23,548 nucleotides of DNA from JAOUFP01 sp947085825 (GTDB taxonomy: Bacteria > Nitrospirota > Thermodesulfovibrionia > Thermodesulfovibrionales > UBA6898), in the NCBI GenBank assembly GCA_947085825.1, contig CAMTXX010000093.1, positions 1 to 23,548 on the forward strand, given 5' to 3'. Positions 14,201-22,487 of this stretch are shown here, piece by piece. Below the pieces are notes generated by a model, which worked only from the letters and a program-made list of their open reading frames with translations, was not told the origin of the DNA and made no database searches. The number at the start of each line of letters is the position of its first letter. Positions within the stretch are counted from its first letter, which is position 1. The translations under genes were made by a program, and so were the position numbers.

Positions 14201-15416
14201 CGATAGATTCGATCGTATGTGACAGAATTGTAAACGTATCAACCTCGTCAATAGAAAATATATAGGGAGATGATCTCCTTGCAAGCAGGAAGCCCAGACA
14301 CTTGCTGTCGCAAATAATCGGTACGCACAGAGCAGTCGAGTAGTGGTTCAAAAGCTCTGATTTCCCTTTTTGCTGCATTTCACCCTCAATAATTACAGGA
14401 CGCAAAGTTGCAAGCATTTCCTTTATGATATCGTCTTCAAATGAAAAACATCGTTTGCCGGCATTCCCATCCATTATATTTGAAGCTTCAAGGCAAAAAG
14501 CCTTCTGTTCGGGCTTCAGCATATAGATAGCACAATTATCATACTGCAGCTTCAAGGAAATTGTTTCAGTAATATACTGAAGGGAATCTTTCAAATCAAG
14601 AGTTGTTCCGGCCACCCTTGCAACCTCAAGCAATAGTTCTGTTTCTTTGAGTTTTTGAGTTCTCTTTACATTTGATGATTCCAGTTCTGTTGCCATGATA
14701 TCAAATCTCCTGGCGACCGTTCCAAACTCATCGGCGCGGTCCATCCCTATGCGATAAGACAATTCTCCCTTGCTTATGCGCTCCGTTGCCTTCAAAAGCT
14801 CGTTAAAAGGAACGGAAATAGCCCGCCTGATATTTAAAATAAGAAACACGGCTGCAAGAAAACTGAAAACAATGAGTGCGGAATGATAATAAAACATTTT
14901 TTTCTTTATCTCGTCGGCAACTTCCGCAACATTCAATATTTTATCAGTTGATTTTTCCAGCATCACGTCAATCTTTTTTGTGATGTCAACAGCTATAAAG
15001 TCGATATTTTGAAGATATACAATCACTTCGGGATCTCCAAAGGGCTGCCTGTTTCTTATGACCTTCTCTGCAAGCTCGATAATTTGTTGAAATTCTTTAC
15101 CAAGCATGGCGATATTTTCTTTATTCTTATGGATTGCGCTTAAAGTATCGAAGCTGTTGTGCACTTCTGATATTTTTTTGAAATACTGTTTCTTGTATTT
15201 TGCATCTCCGGTCAGCCCCCATCCTTTCACTGCATCTACGAGATCACCGATATTCCGGTCCAGTTCAAGATAGAGCTTCTGCTCCTCGCTTCCCGAGCGT
15301 AGCGCCCCCATATGTTCACTTATTCTCTCAAATATCACTATCGAGCCCACAGACAAAATCGCGATTAAAATAAATATTATTGAAAACATGAGAGACAATC
15401 TTGACCTGAGATTCAT
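11226..15416 (-). CDS. Multi-sensor membrane histidine kinase (HAMP-GAF-GAF-PAS-PAS-GAF-PAS-HisKA-HATPase)
   Basis: A 1,396-residue sensor kinase. Membrane helices at about 9-29 and 178-196 enclose a helical periplasmic domain of about 150 residues. HAMP is about 197-250. The cytosolic sensors are GAF (262-412), GAF (430-590), PAS (600-710, with CPHC), PAS (724-840, SADAIVTSDCDGLVTSWN), GAF (about 862-1040) and PAS (1058-1165, with Cys and His-rich KCPHH). The kinase core has His1192 (VAHEIRNPLVSIGGF), an N-box (NIITNAIQ), DTGRGI, FFTTKPSGTGLGL and a normal end. Six cytosolic sensor domains in one chain is high. Coordinates of the sensors are approximate. It overlaps glgA upstream and the receiver gene downstream by 4 nt each, tying it to glycogen genes. 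The ligands are unknown. Confidence 0.93.
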   Translation of the reverse strand: MNLRSRLSLMFSIIFILIAILSVGSIVIFERISEHMGALRSGSEEQKLYLELDRNIGDLVDAVKGWGLTGDAKYKKQYFKKISEVHNSFDTLSAIHKNKENIAMLGKEFQQIIELAEKVIRNRQPFGDPEVIVYLQNIDFIAVDITKKIDVMLEKSTDKILNVAEVADEIKKKMFYYHSALIVFSFLAAVFLILNIRRAISVPFNELLKATERISKGELSYRIGMDRADEFGTVARRFDIMATELESSNVKRTQKLKETELLLEVARVAGTTLDLKDSLQYITETISLKLQYDNCAIYMLKPEQKAFCLEASNIMDGNAGKRCFSFEDDIIKEMLATLRPVIIEGEMQQKGKSELLNHYSTALCVPIICDSKCLGFLLARRSSPYIFSIDEVDTFTILSHTIESIARNAELFQATGKQLQKLTVLYELSSAVTSVLNLDDLLKKIAMEISRLLSSKGCIIRLLEDQKLKVKSSYGLPEGVVQEMELSLGDGIAGWVAANNKSLLVEDADKMPLNMRVPVISVKSVICVPLTSGEKVIGTLGLYDKYDLHGNLIPFNVEDLNTVEGFASISSIAIERSRIYEDELSRQKRFAEDKKRLNVLFDSVQGGIITLDRDYTILSVNKYIEDWIAATADNLIGHSALEVFHEKIGICPHCAAKATFETGDINSITQSRGLNYAELTAYPIRNESGETIEAVVFIMDITERVLYQEETLGLYREVIQTKEYLESIISNSADAIVTSDCDGLVTSWNQGAEKIFGFSGNEAAGAFLPFIPDFILEKERENIERIKKGEVLKDIETLRRKKDGSIIEVSLTLSPIKDAAGDVIGISGISRDISEKKRVEKELIRRNQEISRLFFISSAMRSTLELDRLLRMVLTAVTMSDGMGFNRAILFLVDETKNVLKGAMGIGPASPEEAWKIWADISLTHKTLNDIMQEIATTSFNKDSFLEKLTVGIEVSLEEDGALSRAVKEKKPFNIADVREEALSDTVLIQQLGTQAYAVVPLLSRDKVIGLIWVDNYFNKKPIMEEDMQFLESFSNQIASAIESARLFEQVTRAEQQLENIFESISDMVYFVNKDYEIQNINRAVSLKIGRPQSEIIGKKCYEIFHGTNGPSIKCPHHKTVNTKKAYIEELEEPHLGGTFLISSSPIFESAGEFIGSVHVVRDISELKNLREKLVMSEKMAALGEVAAKVAHEIRNPLVSIGGFAQRLEKKLQGNLKEYAGIIVKEVTRLEGILKEILGFVKEVRLSRENISLNVLVDDVLKLMASDIKDRGIVLVRDYGPSPELFIDPNRVKEAIVNIITNAIQSITGTGSIYIRTYTEKNDAVLEIKDTGRGISEEDRVFIFNPFFTTKPSGTGLGLAITHKIIQEHNGSIEVESEIDRGSIFKIFIPIKEEEK

Positions 15417-16864
15417 TTTCTCACCTTTTTGCCAGCTCTTTTGTAAAGCTCAAGATATTTGTCTGTTGATCTGCTCCAGGGGAAATCCTTTTTCATAATG
15501 TCACAGACAAGCTTTTTCATATTTGCCTTGCCGGTAAAAACACATAGCGCGCGCTTGACAGCATCCTGCATCGCATAGGATGAATATTCGCTGAAGAGAA
15601 ACCCGGTCCCGGTATGTGTCATATGGTCATAATCCTGTATCGTATCAGCAAGCCCTCCGGTTTTTCTTGCTATCGGGACAGTCCCGTATTTCATGGCTAT
15701 AAGCTGTCCAAGGCCGCAGGGTTCATATTGTGAAGGCATCAGGAAAAAATCAGAGCCCGCATAAATCAGATGGGCCAGATGCTCCTCAAAGCCTATATTC
15801 ACGAAAATCCTGCCTTTATACGTTTCAGCAGCTTTTCTGAAGAGTCTCTCATTTTCATCCTCACCTTTTCCAAGCACAATGAGATTCAAGCCCATGGCAA
15901 GCAATTCCTCAAGGGAACTAAGGACAAGCTCAACCCCTTTTTGTGACGAAAGCCTGCTGACAATCGCCACTACCGGCAGTTTTTCGCTGACAAATGAAGT
16001 CTTCTGACAGAGTATTTTCCTGCATCGGGCCTTGCCTTTCAAAGCATCGGCGCTATAATGTGACGGGATGAACATATCCTGTTTAGGGTCCCACTCCCCG
16101 TAGTCTATCCCGTTCATGATTCCTGAGAGGTCATTGGCTCTTTTCCTCATCACTCCATCAAGACCAAATCCGTACTCGACCTGCTGTATCTCACGCGCAT
16201 AAGTATCACTCACTGTATTTATGAGATCAGCATAAAGAAGCCCTGCCTTCATCAAGTTGAGATGACCGTAAAACTCCAGTCTTTCGGGAATAAAATATTC
16301 CTTTCCCAATCCGGCATAGAGCAGTGTTGACGCATCGAAAATGCCCTGATAGCCCAGGTTGTGAACAGTAAAGAGTGTGGATGTTTTAGCGAAGCACGTA
16401 TTGCCTTTATAAATGGTTTTAAGATAGAGAGGAACCAATGCTGTCTGCCAGTCATTGCAGTGGATAACATCCGGGTTAATACGCATTGCAAGGCATAATT
16501 CGAGGACAGCCCTGGAAAAGAAAATGAACCTGAGTGCATTGTCAGGATAGTCACCGGCAGATGTCCCGTATAGTTCAGACCTCCCGTATAGTTCATCGCA
16601 TTCAATAAAATAGGCTTCGGGATTCTCATCTTTTGATGAAGCAAATATCCTTCCTGTATACGCAACATTATTCATGCTGACTGTTATCGATCTGCCTGTT
16701 GCATGAAGTTTATATTTGCTCTTTATCGCTGCATACAGGGGGAGCACTAATGAAGCTTTCTCATTCTTTTTGCGCAACTCCTTCAGAAGGGACCCTGCAA
16801 CGTCCGCAAGTCCGCCGGTCTTTGCATAAGGGACAGCCTCTGAACTTGCGATAAGAATCTTCAA
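15413..16864 (-). CDS. glgA: Glycogen synthase (GT5, ADP-glucose type)
   Basis: A 483-residue GT-B enzyme that transfers glucose from ADP-glucose to glycogen. The N-terminus MKILIASSEAVPYAKTGGLADVAG carries the nucleotide-binding KTGGL motif at residues 15-19. The middle has VHNLGYQGIF and GIMNGIDYGEWDP, and the C-terminal half has SRLSSQKGVE and the catalytic region PSQYEPCGLGQLIAMKYGTVP followed by KTGGLADTI. Length is normal. The start codon is TTG, overlapping the galT TGA as TTGA, so translation is probably coupled to galT. The gene in turn overlaps the sensor kinase by ATGA. Coupling to galT suggests a shared sugar-nucleotide pool. Confidence 0.93.
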   Translation of the reverse strand: MKILIASSEAVPYAKTGGLADVAGSLLKELRKKNEKASLVLPLYAAIKSKYKLHATGRSITVSMNNVAYTGRIFASSKDENPEAYFIECDELYGRSELYGTSAGDYPDNALRFIFFSRAVLELCLAMRINPDVIHCNDWQTALVPLYLKTIYKGNTCFAKTSTLFTVHNLGYQGIFDASTLLYAGLGKEYFIPERLEFYGHLNLMKAGLLYADLINTVSDTYAREIQQVEYGFGLDGVMRKRANDLSGIMNGIDYGEWDPKQDMFIPSHYSADALKGKARCRKILCQKTSFVSEKLPVVAIVSRLSSQKGVELVLSSLEELLAMGLNLIVLGKGEDENERLFRKAAETYKGRIFVNIGFEEHLAHLIYAGSDFFLMPSQYEPCGLGQLIAMKYGTVPIARKTGGLADTIQDYDHMTHTGTGFLFSEYSSYAMQDAVKRALCVFTGKANMKKLVCDIMKKDFPWSRSTDKYLELYKRAGKKVRK

Positions 16865-17859
16865 GGAATTTTCGCCTCACGCATAAACCTGGCAGACTCC
16901 TCAGGAGGCGTTGGATTAATATAAAATCCCGAACCCCACTCAAAGCCTGCGATCTTCGTCAGCTTGGGGACTATCTCCATATGCCAGTGATAATAATCAT
17001 TAATTTCATCGTAAAAAGGAGAGGTATGAATAACAAAATTATATGGAGGGGTGTCAAGTATTTTATCCATCTGCTTGAGTATTCTTTGAAGTATCCCGGC
17101 CAGCTCTGAATAATTTTTCTCCGGAGGGCTGAACATGGACATATGCTTTTTAGGAAGTATCCATGTCTCAAACGGCGCCCGGGGAGCAAAAGGCGCAAGC
17201 GCGACATATTTTGCATTCTCGTATATCACTCGTTTGCCGTCAGAAAGCTCCTGATTTATAACATCACAAAAAATACACCTTTCCTTAATTTCGAAGTGCC
17301 GGCGTGCGGCATCAAGCTCTTCTTTAACAAGCTTAGGCACAATCGGCAACGCTATGAGCTGTGTATGCGTATGTTCAAGAGAGGCTCCGGCAACTTCACC
17401 CTCATTTTTAAATATCAGGGCGTATTTGAAGCGCTGGTCCTTCTTAAGGTCTGCAAGCCTCATGAAACAGGCCCACAAAACATCTTCAACAGCTTTTTGT
17501 GACATGGTAGAAAGAGACAGATTATGTTCGGGTGTCTCAACAATGACTTCATGGGCGCCAATACCATTCATTTTATCAAATAAGCCCTCACCGGTTTTTC
17601 CCAGTTCGCCGTAAATCTGGAGCGCCGGGAATTTATTCGGCATAACTCTTAGGGTCCAGCCAGGGGCATTAGCCTGAGAACCTACAGCTCTGAACGCCAT
17701 TATCTCAGGTGGTGTTGTGTACTCGTTTCCGGGACAGAAAGGGCAAAACCCTCCTTTTTTTCTCTGTGAAGGGGAGATAAAATCAGTCGGCCTTTTCCCT
17801 CTCTCTATAGATATGATGACCCATCTTCCGACGATCGGGTCTTTTCTTAATTCAGGCAT
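16861..17859 (-). CDS. galT: Galactose-1-phosphate uridylyltransferase family (HIT fold)
   Basis: A 332-residue nucleotidyltransferase of the GalT family, which exchanges UMP between UDP-glucose and galactose-1-phosphate. Features are MPELRKDPIVGRWVIIS, the zinc-ligand pair C39/C42 (FCPFCPGNE), a second CIFC near 194-197, the active-site segment GASLEHTHTQLIALP and DYYHWHMEIVPKLT. The active-site triad reads His163-Thr-His165, where classical GalT has His-Pro-His; this variant, together with the sugar context, leaves room for a related ADP- or UDP-sugar phosphorylase activity that would feed glgA. GGAGGAT precedes the ATG at 17859. It is the first gene of the leftward cluster. Confidence 0.85.
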   Translation of the reverse strand: MPELRKDPIVGRWVIISIERGKRPTDFISPSQRKKGGFCPFCPGNEYTTPPEIMAFRAVGSQANAPGWTLRVMPNKFPALQIYGELGKTGEGLFDKMNGIGAHEVIVETPEHNLSLSTMSQKAVEDVLWACFMRLADLKKDQRFKYALIFKNEGEVAGASLEHTHTQLIALPIVPKLVKEELDAARRHFEIKERCIFCDVINQELSDGKRVIYENAKYVALAPFAPRAPFETWILPKKHMSMFSPPEKNYSELAGILQRILKQMDKILDTPPYNFVIHTSPFYDEINDYYHWHMEIVPKLTKIAGFEWGSGFYINPTPPEESARFMREAKIP

Positions 17860-17944
17860 ATATCCTCCGAAGAAAAATTAAAAAAATAAGAAGCTTATAA
17901 CTCACTTCTTCTCTTCTTTTTTATATAAAAACAATTAATAACAG

Positions 17945-17976
17945 TTTTGGACTATTATATCACAAGAAGATATAAT
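17945..17976 (+). promoter_or_regulatory. Promoter candidate for the RNase Z-like gene
   Basis: A TATAAT at 17971-17976 lies 5 bases before the ATG at 17982, with a weak TTTGGA 19 bases further up. A transcript from it would be leaderless. On the minus strand a TATAAT at 17959-17954 may serve galT, without a good -35. The divergent gap (17860-17981) is AT-rich and holds no other feature. Confidence 0.35.
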
Positions 17977-17981
17977 TACTT

Positions 17982-18956
17982 ATGAAACCCATTTTTCACC
18001 TCAAACTGCTCAATAGTTATTTCGACGATCCTTGCCTTCTCGTCAGAATACTTCACAAAAAACAGCTTATTCTCTTTGATCTTGGCACCATACATTCATT
18101 AAACCCATCTGATTTAAATAAGATTTCCGACGTTTTTGTAACTCATACCCATATGGACCATTTTATAGGGTTCGACACACTCCTCAGAGGAATCTTAAGA
18201 AGGGATATCCCTTTACATATTTACGGACCTTCCAGTATCCTGTCGTGTATTGAGGGAAAGCTGAAAGGTTACACATGGAATCTCATAGAGGATTATCCGA
18301 CCGAAATACATGTATTTGCATATGACGGCAGATATGTAACACATTCAATTTTTGCTGCAAAAACCAGGTTTAAGAAACAGACTGTATCAAGATCCAAATC
18401 AGACGGTCTCCTGCTTCAAAACCCCATGTTCACAGTACGGGCAGTAAAACTGGACCACGGCATCCCATGTCTTGCTTATTCCCTTGAAGAGGAATTTCAT
18501 ATCAATATAGATAAAGCGCTCCTTCTCAGAAAAGGGCTTACGGTCGGGACATGGCTGAATGATTTCAAGAGGATTTTAAGAGAACCACATGAAGATGACA
18601 AACAACAGACAATCCGTATCGGCGACAAATATTTCGCAGTGTCGGACATATCGGATATTGCCAGGATAACCAGGGGACAAAAAATTTCCTATGCAACAGA
18701 TATAGCTTTAAATCAAAGCAATTTCAGCAGATTGATCGACTTAATAAAAGAGTCTGATATCTTCTTCTGCGAAGCCTATTTTCTCGAAAAAGACTATGAA
18801 AGAGCTATTAAGAGGTTTCATCTCACAGCTAAAACAGCGGGAACAATAGCAAAAAAGGCAGGAGTAAAGAAACTGGAATTGATGCATTTTTCTTCAAAAT
18901 ACAGGGATTGTCCGGATAAAGTCATACATGAGGCGATGCAGGAATTTTACGGCTGA
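17982..18956 (+). CDS. Metallo-beta-lactamase-fold protein, RNase Z-like
   Basis: A 324-residue hydrolase of the ribonuclease Z branch, which in cells trims tRNA 3' ends. The two-zinc site is complete: H55-T-H57-M-D59-H60, His159 (VKLDHGIPCLAY), Asp240 (SYATDIAL) and His302 in HFSSKY, the RNase Z terminal motif. His280 in FHLTAKTAGTIA is also family-typical. The insert VDxA-like segment (NIDKALLLRKGLTVGTWLNDFK) is shared with RNase Z. No clear exosite arm rich in Gly-Pro is visible, so tRNA processing is likely but not certain. The gene has no obvious Shine-Dalgarno and its stop abuts the convergent SAP-domain gene. Confidence 0.75.
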   Translation: MKPIFHLKLLNSYFDDPCLLVRILHKKQLILFDLGTIHSLNPSDLNKISDVFVTHTHMDHFIGFDTLLRGILRRDIPLHIYGPSSILSCIEGKLKGYTWNLIEDYPTEIHVFAYDGRYVTHSIFAAKTRFKKQTVSRSKSDGLLLQNPMFTVRAVKLDHGIPCLAYSLEEEFHINIDKALLLRKGLTVGTWLNDFKRILREPHEDDKQQTIRIGDKYFAVSDISDIARITRGQKISYATDIALNQSNFSRLIDLIKESDIFFCEAYFLEKDYERAIKRFHLTAKTAGTIAKKAGVKKLELMHFSSKYRDCPDKVIHEAMQEFYG

Positions 18957-19142
18957 CTATATTTTCATGCAGTCTTCTCTCCAAAGACAATCATGCTGTG
19001 AACAGTGTGCTGAAATAGCTGTGCCAAAACAATCAAAATTGCCTTCAGCCCTTTGTATTGCACGTATAAGTTCGTCTTTCCTCATCTTGCCGGCCTTAAC
19101 ACCACTTTTTTGGGCGATTTCCTTGATAGGCTTTAGGTTCAT
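18957..19142 (-). CDS. Small SAP-domain protein with C-terminal cysteine cluster
   Basis: A 61-residue protein. Residues 1-33 (MNLKPIKEIAQKSGVKAGKM and RKDELIRAIQRAEG) have the two-helix pattern of SAP or Rho-N nucleic-acid-binding domains. The C-terminus carries four cysteines (C38, C47, C52 and C58) plus histidines in CFGTAISAHCSQHDCLWREDC, a possible zinc or iron-sulfur site. I recall similar small proteins in Deltaproteobacteria-like genomes, where they remain uncharacterised. A good promoter and AGGGAG precede the ATG at 19142. The stop codon directly abuts the stop of the convergent RNase Z-like gene, leaving no room for separate terminators. Confidence 0.75.
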   Translation of the reverse strand: MNLKPIKEIAQKSGVKAGKMRKDELIRAIQRAEGNFDCFGTAISAHCSQHDCLWREDCMKI

Positions 19143-19168
19143 AATTATATATCTCCCTTCTTTATTAG

Positions 19169-19197
19169 TTTATATCACACCCTCTCAGCAAAATCAA
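19169..19197 (-). promoter_or_regulatory. Sigma-70-type promoter of the SAP-domain gene
   Basis: On the minus strand TTGATT (19197-19192), exactly 17 bases, then TATAAA (19174-19169). Transcription would begin near 19162, about 20 bases before the ATG. This is the best promoter match seen in the window. The rest of 19143-19265 shows no other feature. Confidence 0.6.
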
Positions 19198-19265
19198 CAG
19201 GAAATTATCGGAATTAGATGCTTGCATACTCAGACGGTCATGTTCCACCTCGATAACTTTGCCGC

Positions 19266-22076
19266 TTAAAATTCAAACGGAGCTTGTAAAATGCTTCCAA
19301 GGTCATTGGGGTCAAATGAAACAGCCCAACTCCATTTACCAAAACCGCCATGCTGATTTACTGCCCTGCACCATTCATCAAGAAATGCCCTCTTGGTTTT
19401 ATTCTGTTCGCTGTCCTGTCCTTTGGTTTCAAGGATAAGATGTTCTCCACTTTTTAGTTTAATGATAAAGTCCGGGAAATACCTTCTGATTACTCCCTGA
19501 TAATTGTAAAGAACAACAAAACCTAAGTGGTCATTTTTTACAAAAGATTCGACAACATTACAGTCGTTGATGGTTTTGGCTTCAAGGTATTCCCATTTGC
19601 TGTCAACAACAGTAAAGTTGATATGTGAATTAGAAAAGTCTTCACAGGGTTTGCTTGTCCACCAGGTGCGAATATCGAACGTTGAACGAATTGGGTGTTC
19701 TTTATCAAATACTGGCGTAAGTTCAGCAGTGTTTACTGCTCTAATCTCATTCCAGATATGCTGAATTACTTTGTTCATGTTCAGCATGATTAGAATTCTC
19801 TTTCTTGCTTCGTCCTGATTGAATAATGGATTTTTAATTCTGATCTTATCCGAATAAATGAACTGCTCAATGATGCCGATGAGTTGAATAAGAAAGGATT
19901 CCTTGCTCCCCTTCCAGTCAGGCTTTTTCTCTGAATTGTAGATTGTAGAAGCAATTCTGAAAACAATGGATTGCAAGCGGAACTTTTCACCGATTTCCTT
20001 TAAATCAATTTCTGTCAATGCAGCAGGGTTCGGTTTGCCTGCAATGATAGCTGCCAACTCTGCTTCTGTTATTGATTCGTATGGGTCAATATCAAGCGGT
20101 TTCACATTTGCTAAGTTGATTGTAAGCTGTGGTTTATAAACATGATCAATCCTCAAAATGTTTGGGAAGGAAATTTCATGCTCAGCCTTTTCTTTAACGG
20201 GTTCAATCTTTGTTTTTGGCGGGGGCGGTGGGGGCGGCGGGCCGTCTGTTCCGCCTTCATGAGGAAGGAATGTAAACGGAATACCAAAGATATTTACATA
20301 TTCGGGTTCAAACAAACCATCATTGCCTACATCATAAGAAGTTCTACGCAGGCCCCTGCCGACTACCTGCTCACATAATAACTGGCTGCTGAATGCCCTC
20401 AAGCCCATAATGTGTGTGACTGTTTTGGCATCCCATCCTTCACTGAGCATACCTACGGAAATCACATTCTGAATCTGCTCGCCAGGTTCACCAATCTTTC
20501 CAACCGTATTAACTGTGCGTCTTAATAAGTCTGCCTGTTGTTTCTTGGTAAGCTTCTTCTCTTTAGGCTCATCATTTTCATCCTCAGTTTCTTCAACGGC
20601 AATATTAACTTCTTCTGTTTCTGCTTCCGCTTTTTCAAGAATGCTGCTGTCAATTTGTAACGTCCTTTTCGGATTACACAAATCCCCTAACCCTGCAACG
20701 GTAAGCAAAAATGAATCTCTATCAAAAGAAGTTTTTATCCGTCCCGATGTATAAGTAGTGTTCGCAACGGTAATCATTACCGGCGGAATTTTATGTCCTG
20801 CCTTCTCCCAATCGTCTTTAGTGGCTTGCCAGTCCTTGCCCAAAAGCAGATAGGCATTTTTAATAAGGTCCGGAAGCGGTTCGCTGTCTTCAGCCTTGCG
20901 GTTGATGTCATCTTTCACCGTGTCATCCATGTAAATGTGATATAAACGTGAACGCAGGTTATTATCCACATTTCCGTCATCACGGATAACTACCCTCGGT
21001 GTTTTTACCAAGCCTGACTCAATCGCATCGTTCAAGCCAAAATCGCTGACTATCCATGAAAACAATGCTTCTTCAGTCGCTTTTTTTCCGGAAGGCGCAA
21101 ACGGAGTTGCCGATAAATCAAAGCAACGAATTATGCCCCTTGCCCTGTGAATCCTGTCTACTCCGCCTACCCAAACAGTGCTTTCCTCAATGTCTTCCTT
21201 TTTTACGCCTTTGATTTTACTCTCAGCCGGGATACGCCAGGCATGATGCGCCTCATCATTGATGACAATCAAATTAGTCGCATTTGCCATGTCGCCAAGC
21301 ACCTCGCGCACATAGGCTTCATCGCTTTTGGCTCCCCGCTTATCAACGGATTTTTTTCTTGACAGTCTTTCTTCGCTGTCCCATGCAAGGGTATGCCAGT
21401 TAATGATTTTCACCTTGCCCTGTCGTAATGATTCCATCAAGCCCGAAGGAACGATATTGAATTCCTCGTAGTAGTTTTCATTGTCGAAAGGGTTAAGAAC
21501 ACTCAGACGGTTGCGAACTGTTAACCCCGGCGCAACAACCAATACATTTTTTGAAAATCTTGTGTCCTTGCAATTGGCTACCTTGTTCAATGCCTGCCAT
21601 GCAATAAGCATACTCATTACAATTGTCTTGCCTGAGCCTGTTGCCATCTTACTGCACCAGCGGGAAAAGGCCCCACCATCACTGTCAATCTCAATGCCTG
21701 TGCGGTCTGCTTCCGGCGCTTCGGTAAGCCAAATCAACGTTTCAATGGCCTCTAACTGACAAAAGAAAAACCTGCGGTCTTTGCGTTCTTCCGGGTCTTG
21801 CCAGTGTTGCAGCAAGCGTTTTGTAATGCCTGTAACGCCGGGGTAACCCTGTTCTCTCCACTTTTTTATTCTCGGTCGGATTGCATTTACCAAATCAATT
21901 TCAATAAATATCCCCGGATCGTCAAACGCCCTTGAGCTTTCAGAGGCGACCACGTAACCGGCAGGTCTTCTGCCTCCCTGTAAGACAAATTCCCGCGTGT
22001 CTCTGATGTATTCCCAATATTGCAGGGGTTCTTCGTAAGGGGAATTGATTATGAGCTTGTCTATCTTGCCTTTCAC
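19266..22076 (-). CDS. Type III restriction-like helicase-nuclease (Res)
   Basis: A 936-residue SF2 helicase fused to a nuclease. Motif I is MATGSGKT (144-151), motif II NDEAHHAW (Asp274), motif III LSATPF (about 322), and motif VI VVGRGLRR (about 575). A run of eight prolines (GPPPPPPPPK) marks a linker. The C-terminus has a PD-(D/E)xK nuclease: Asp869 in YFPDFI, then Glu883 and Lys885 in LETKG. The layout is that of type III Res subunits, which translocate or switch on DNA and cut with Mod. The start INSPYEEPLQYWEYIRDTRE is typical of one Res subfamily. GTG at 22076 follows GAGGT. The gene is intact, 15 bases after vapC, but the mod fragment upstream is broken. Confidence 0.85.
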   Translation of the reverse strand: MKGKIDKLIINSPYEEPLQYWEYIRDTREFVLQGGRRPAGYVVASESSRAFDDPGIFIEIDLVNAIRPRIKKWREQGYPGVTGITKRLLQHWQDPEERKDRRFFFCQLEAIETLIWLTEAPEADRTGIEIDSDGGAFSRWCSKMATGSGKTIVMSMLIAWQALNKVANCKDTRFSKNVLVVAPGLTVRNRLSVLNPFDNENYYEEFNIVPSGLMESLRQGKVKIINWHTLAWDSEERLSRKKSVDKRGAKSDEAYVREVLGDMANATNLIVINDEAHHAWRIPAESKIKGVKKEDIEESTVWVGGVDRIHRARGIIRCFDLSATPFAPSGKKATEEALFSWIVSDFGLNDAIESGLVKTPRVVIRDDGNVDNNLRSRLYHIYMDDTVKDDINRKAEDSEPLPDLIKNAYLLLGKDWQATKDDWEKAGHKIPPVMITVANTTYTSGRIKTSFDRDSFLLTVAGLGDLCNPKRTLQIDSSILEKAEAETEEVNIAVEETEDENDEPKEKKLTKKQQADLLRRTVNTVGKIGEPGEQIQNVISVGMLSEGWDAKTVTHIMGLRAFSSQLLCEQVVGRGLRRTSYDVGNDGLFEPEYVNIFGIPFTFLPHEGGTDGPPPPPPPPKTKIEPVKEKAEHEISFPNILRIDHVYKPQLTINLANVKPLDIDPYESITEAELAAIIAGKPNPAALTEIDLKEIGEKFRLQSIVFRIASTIYNSEKKPDWKGSKESFLIQLIGIIEQFIYSDKIRIKNPLFNQDEARKRILIMLNMNKVIQHIWNEIRAVNTAELTPVFDKEHPIRSTFDIRTWWTSKPCEDFSNSHINFTVVDSKWEYLEAKTINDCNVVESFVKNDHLGFVVLYNYQGVIRRYFPDFIIKLKSGEHLILETKGQDSEQNKTKRAFLDEWCRAVNQHGGFGKWSWAVSFDPNDLGSILQAPFEF

Positions 22077-22091
22077 TCAGACCTCATGACT

Positions 22092-22487
22092 TCAAACCCA
22101 GTTTTCAACTTTCAATCCCTTGATTCTCTTAAAGTGCTTTTCATTGTTAGTTACAAGGGTTGCGTTGTCCTCAAGCACACAGGCTGCTATAAATAGATCG
22201 GCATCATCGATAATCTTTCCATCTTTTTCAAGCATCGCTTTTAGCTTTCCAAAAACGTCGCATATCGATGCGTTCGAATCCATTAAACTTAGTTTGTTCT
22301 TTAAAACGCCTATATTTGCCAGGTTTTGTTCCACTTTCCTTGATTTGTAAGCCCCGTAATACAGTTCACTTAAGGTAACGAATGAAATGGATATTTTCGA
22401 AAGGCCAACCTTTAAAGCCCTTTTCTCAATATTTTCATTGCCTTTAAGCCAGTATATGCAGGTATCGGTATCCAATAGATAGTTCAT
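22092..22487 (-). CDS. vapC: VapC-type PIN-domain toxin
   Basis: A 131-residue PIN-domain ribonuclease. The acidic catalytic residues are in place: Asp6 (YLLDTDTCIYWLKG), Glu41 (TLSELYYGAYKS), Asp95/Asp97 (KIIDDADLFIAA), with the terminal position filled by TNNEKHF. VapC toxins cleave tRNA or rRNA when their antitoxin is lost. The ATG overlaps the antitoxin stop as ATGA. The pair is inserted in the restriction operon between mod and res. The cognate target cannot be read from sequence. Confidence 0.9.
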   Translation of the reverse strand: MNYLLDTDTCIYWLKGNENIEKRALKVGLSKISISFVTLSELYYGAYKSRKVEQNLANIGVLKNKLSLMDSNASICDVFGKLKAMLEKDGKIIDDADLFIAACVLEDNATLVTNNEKHFKRIKGLKVENWV

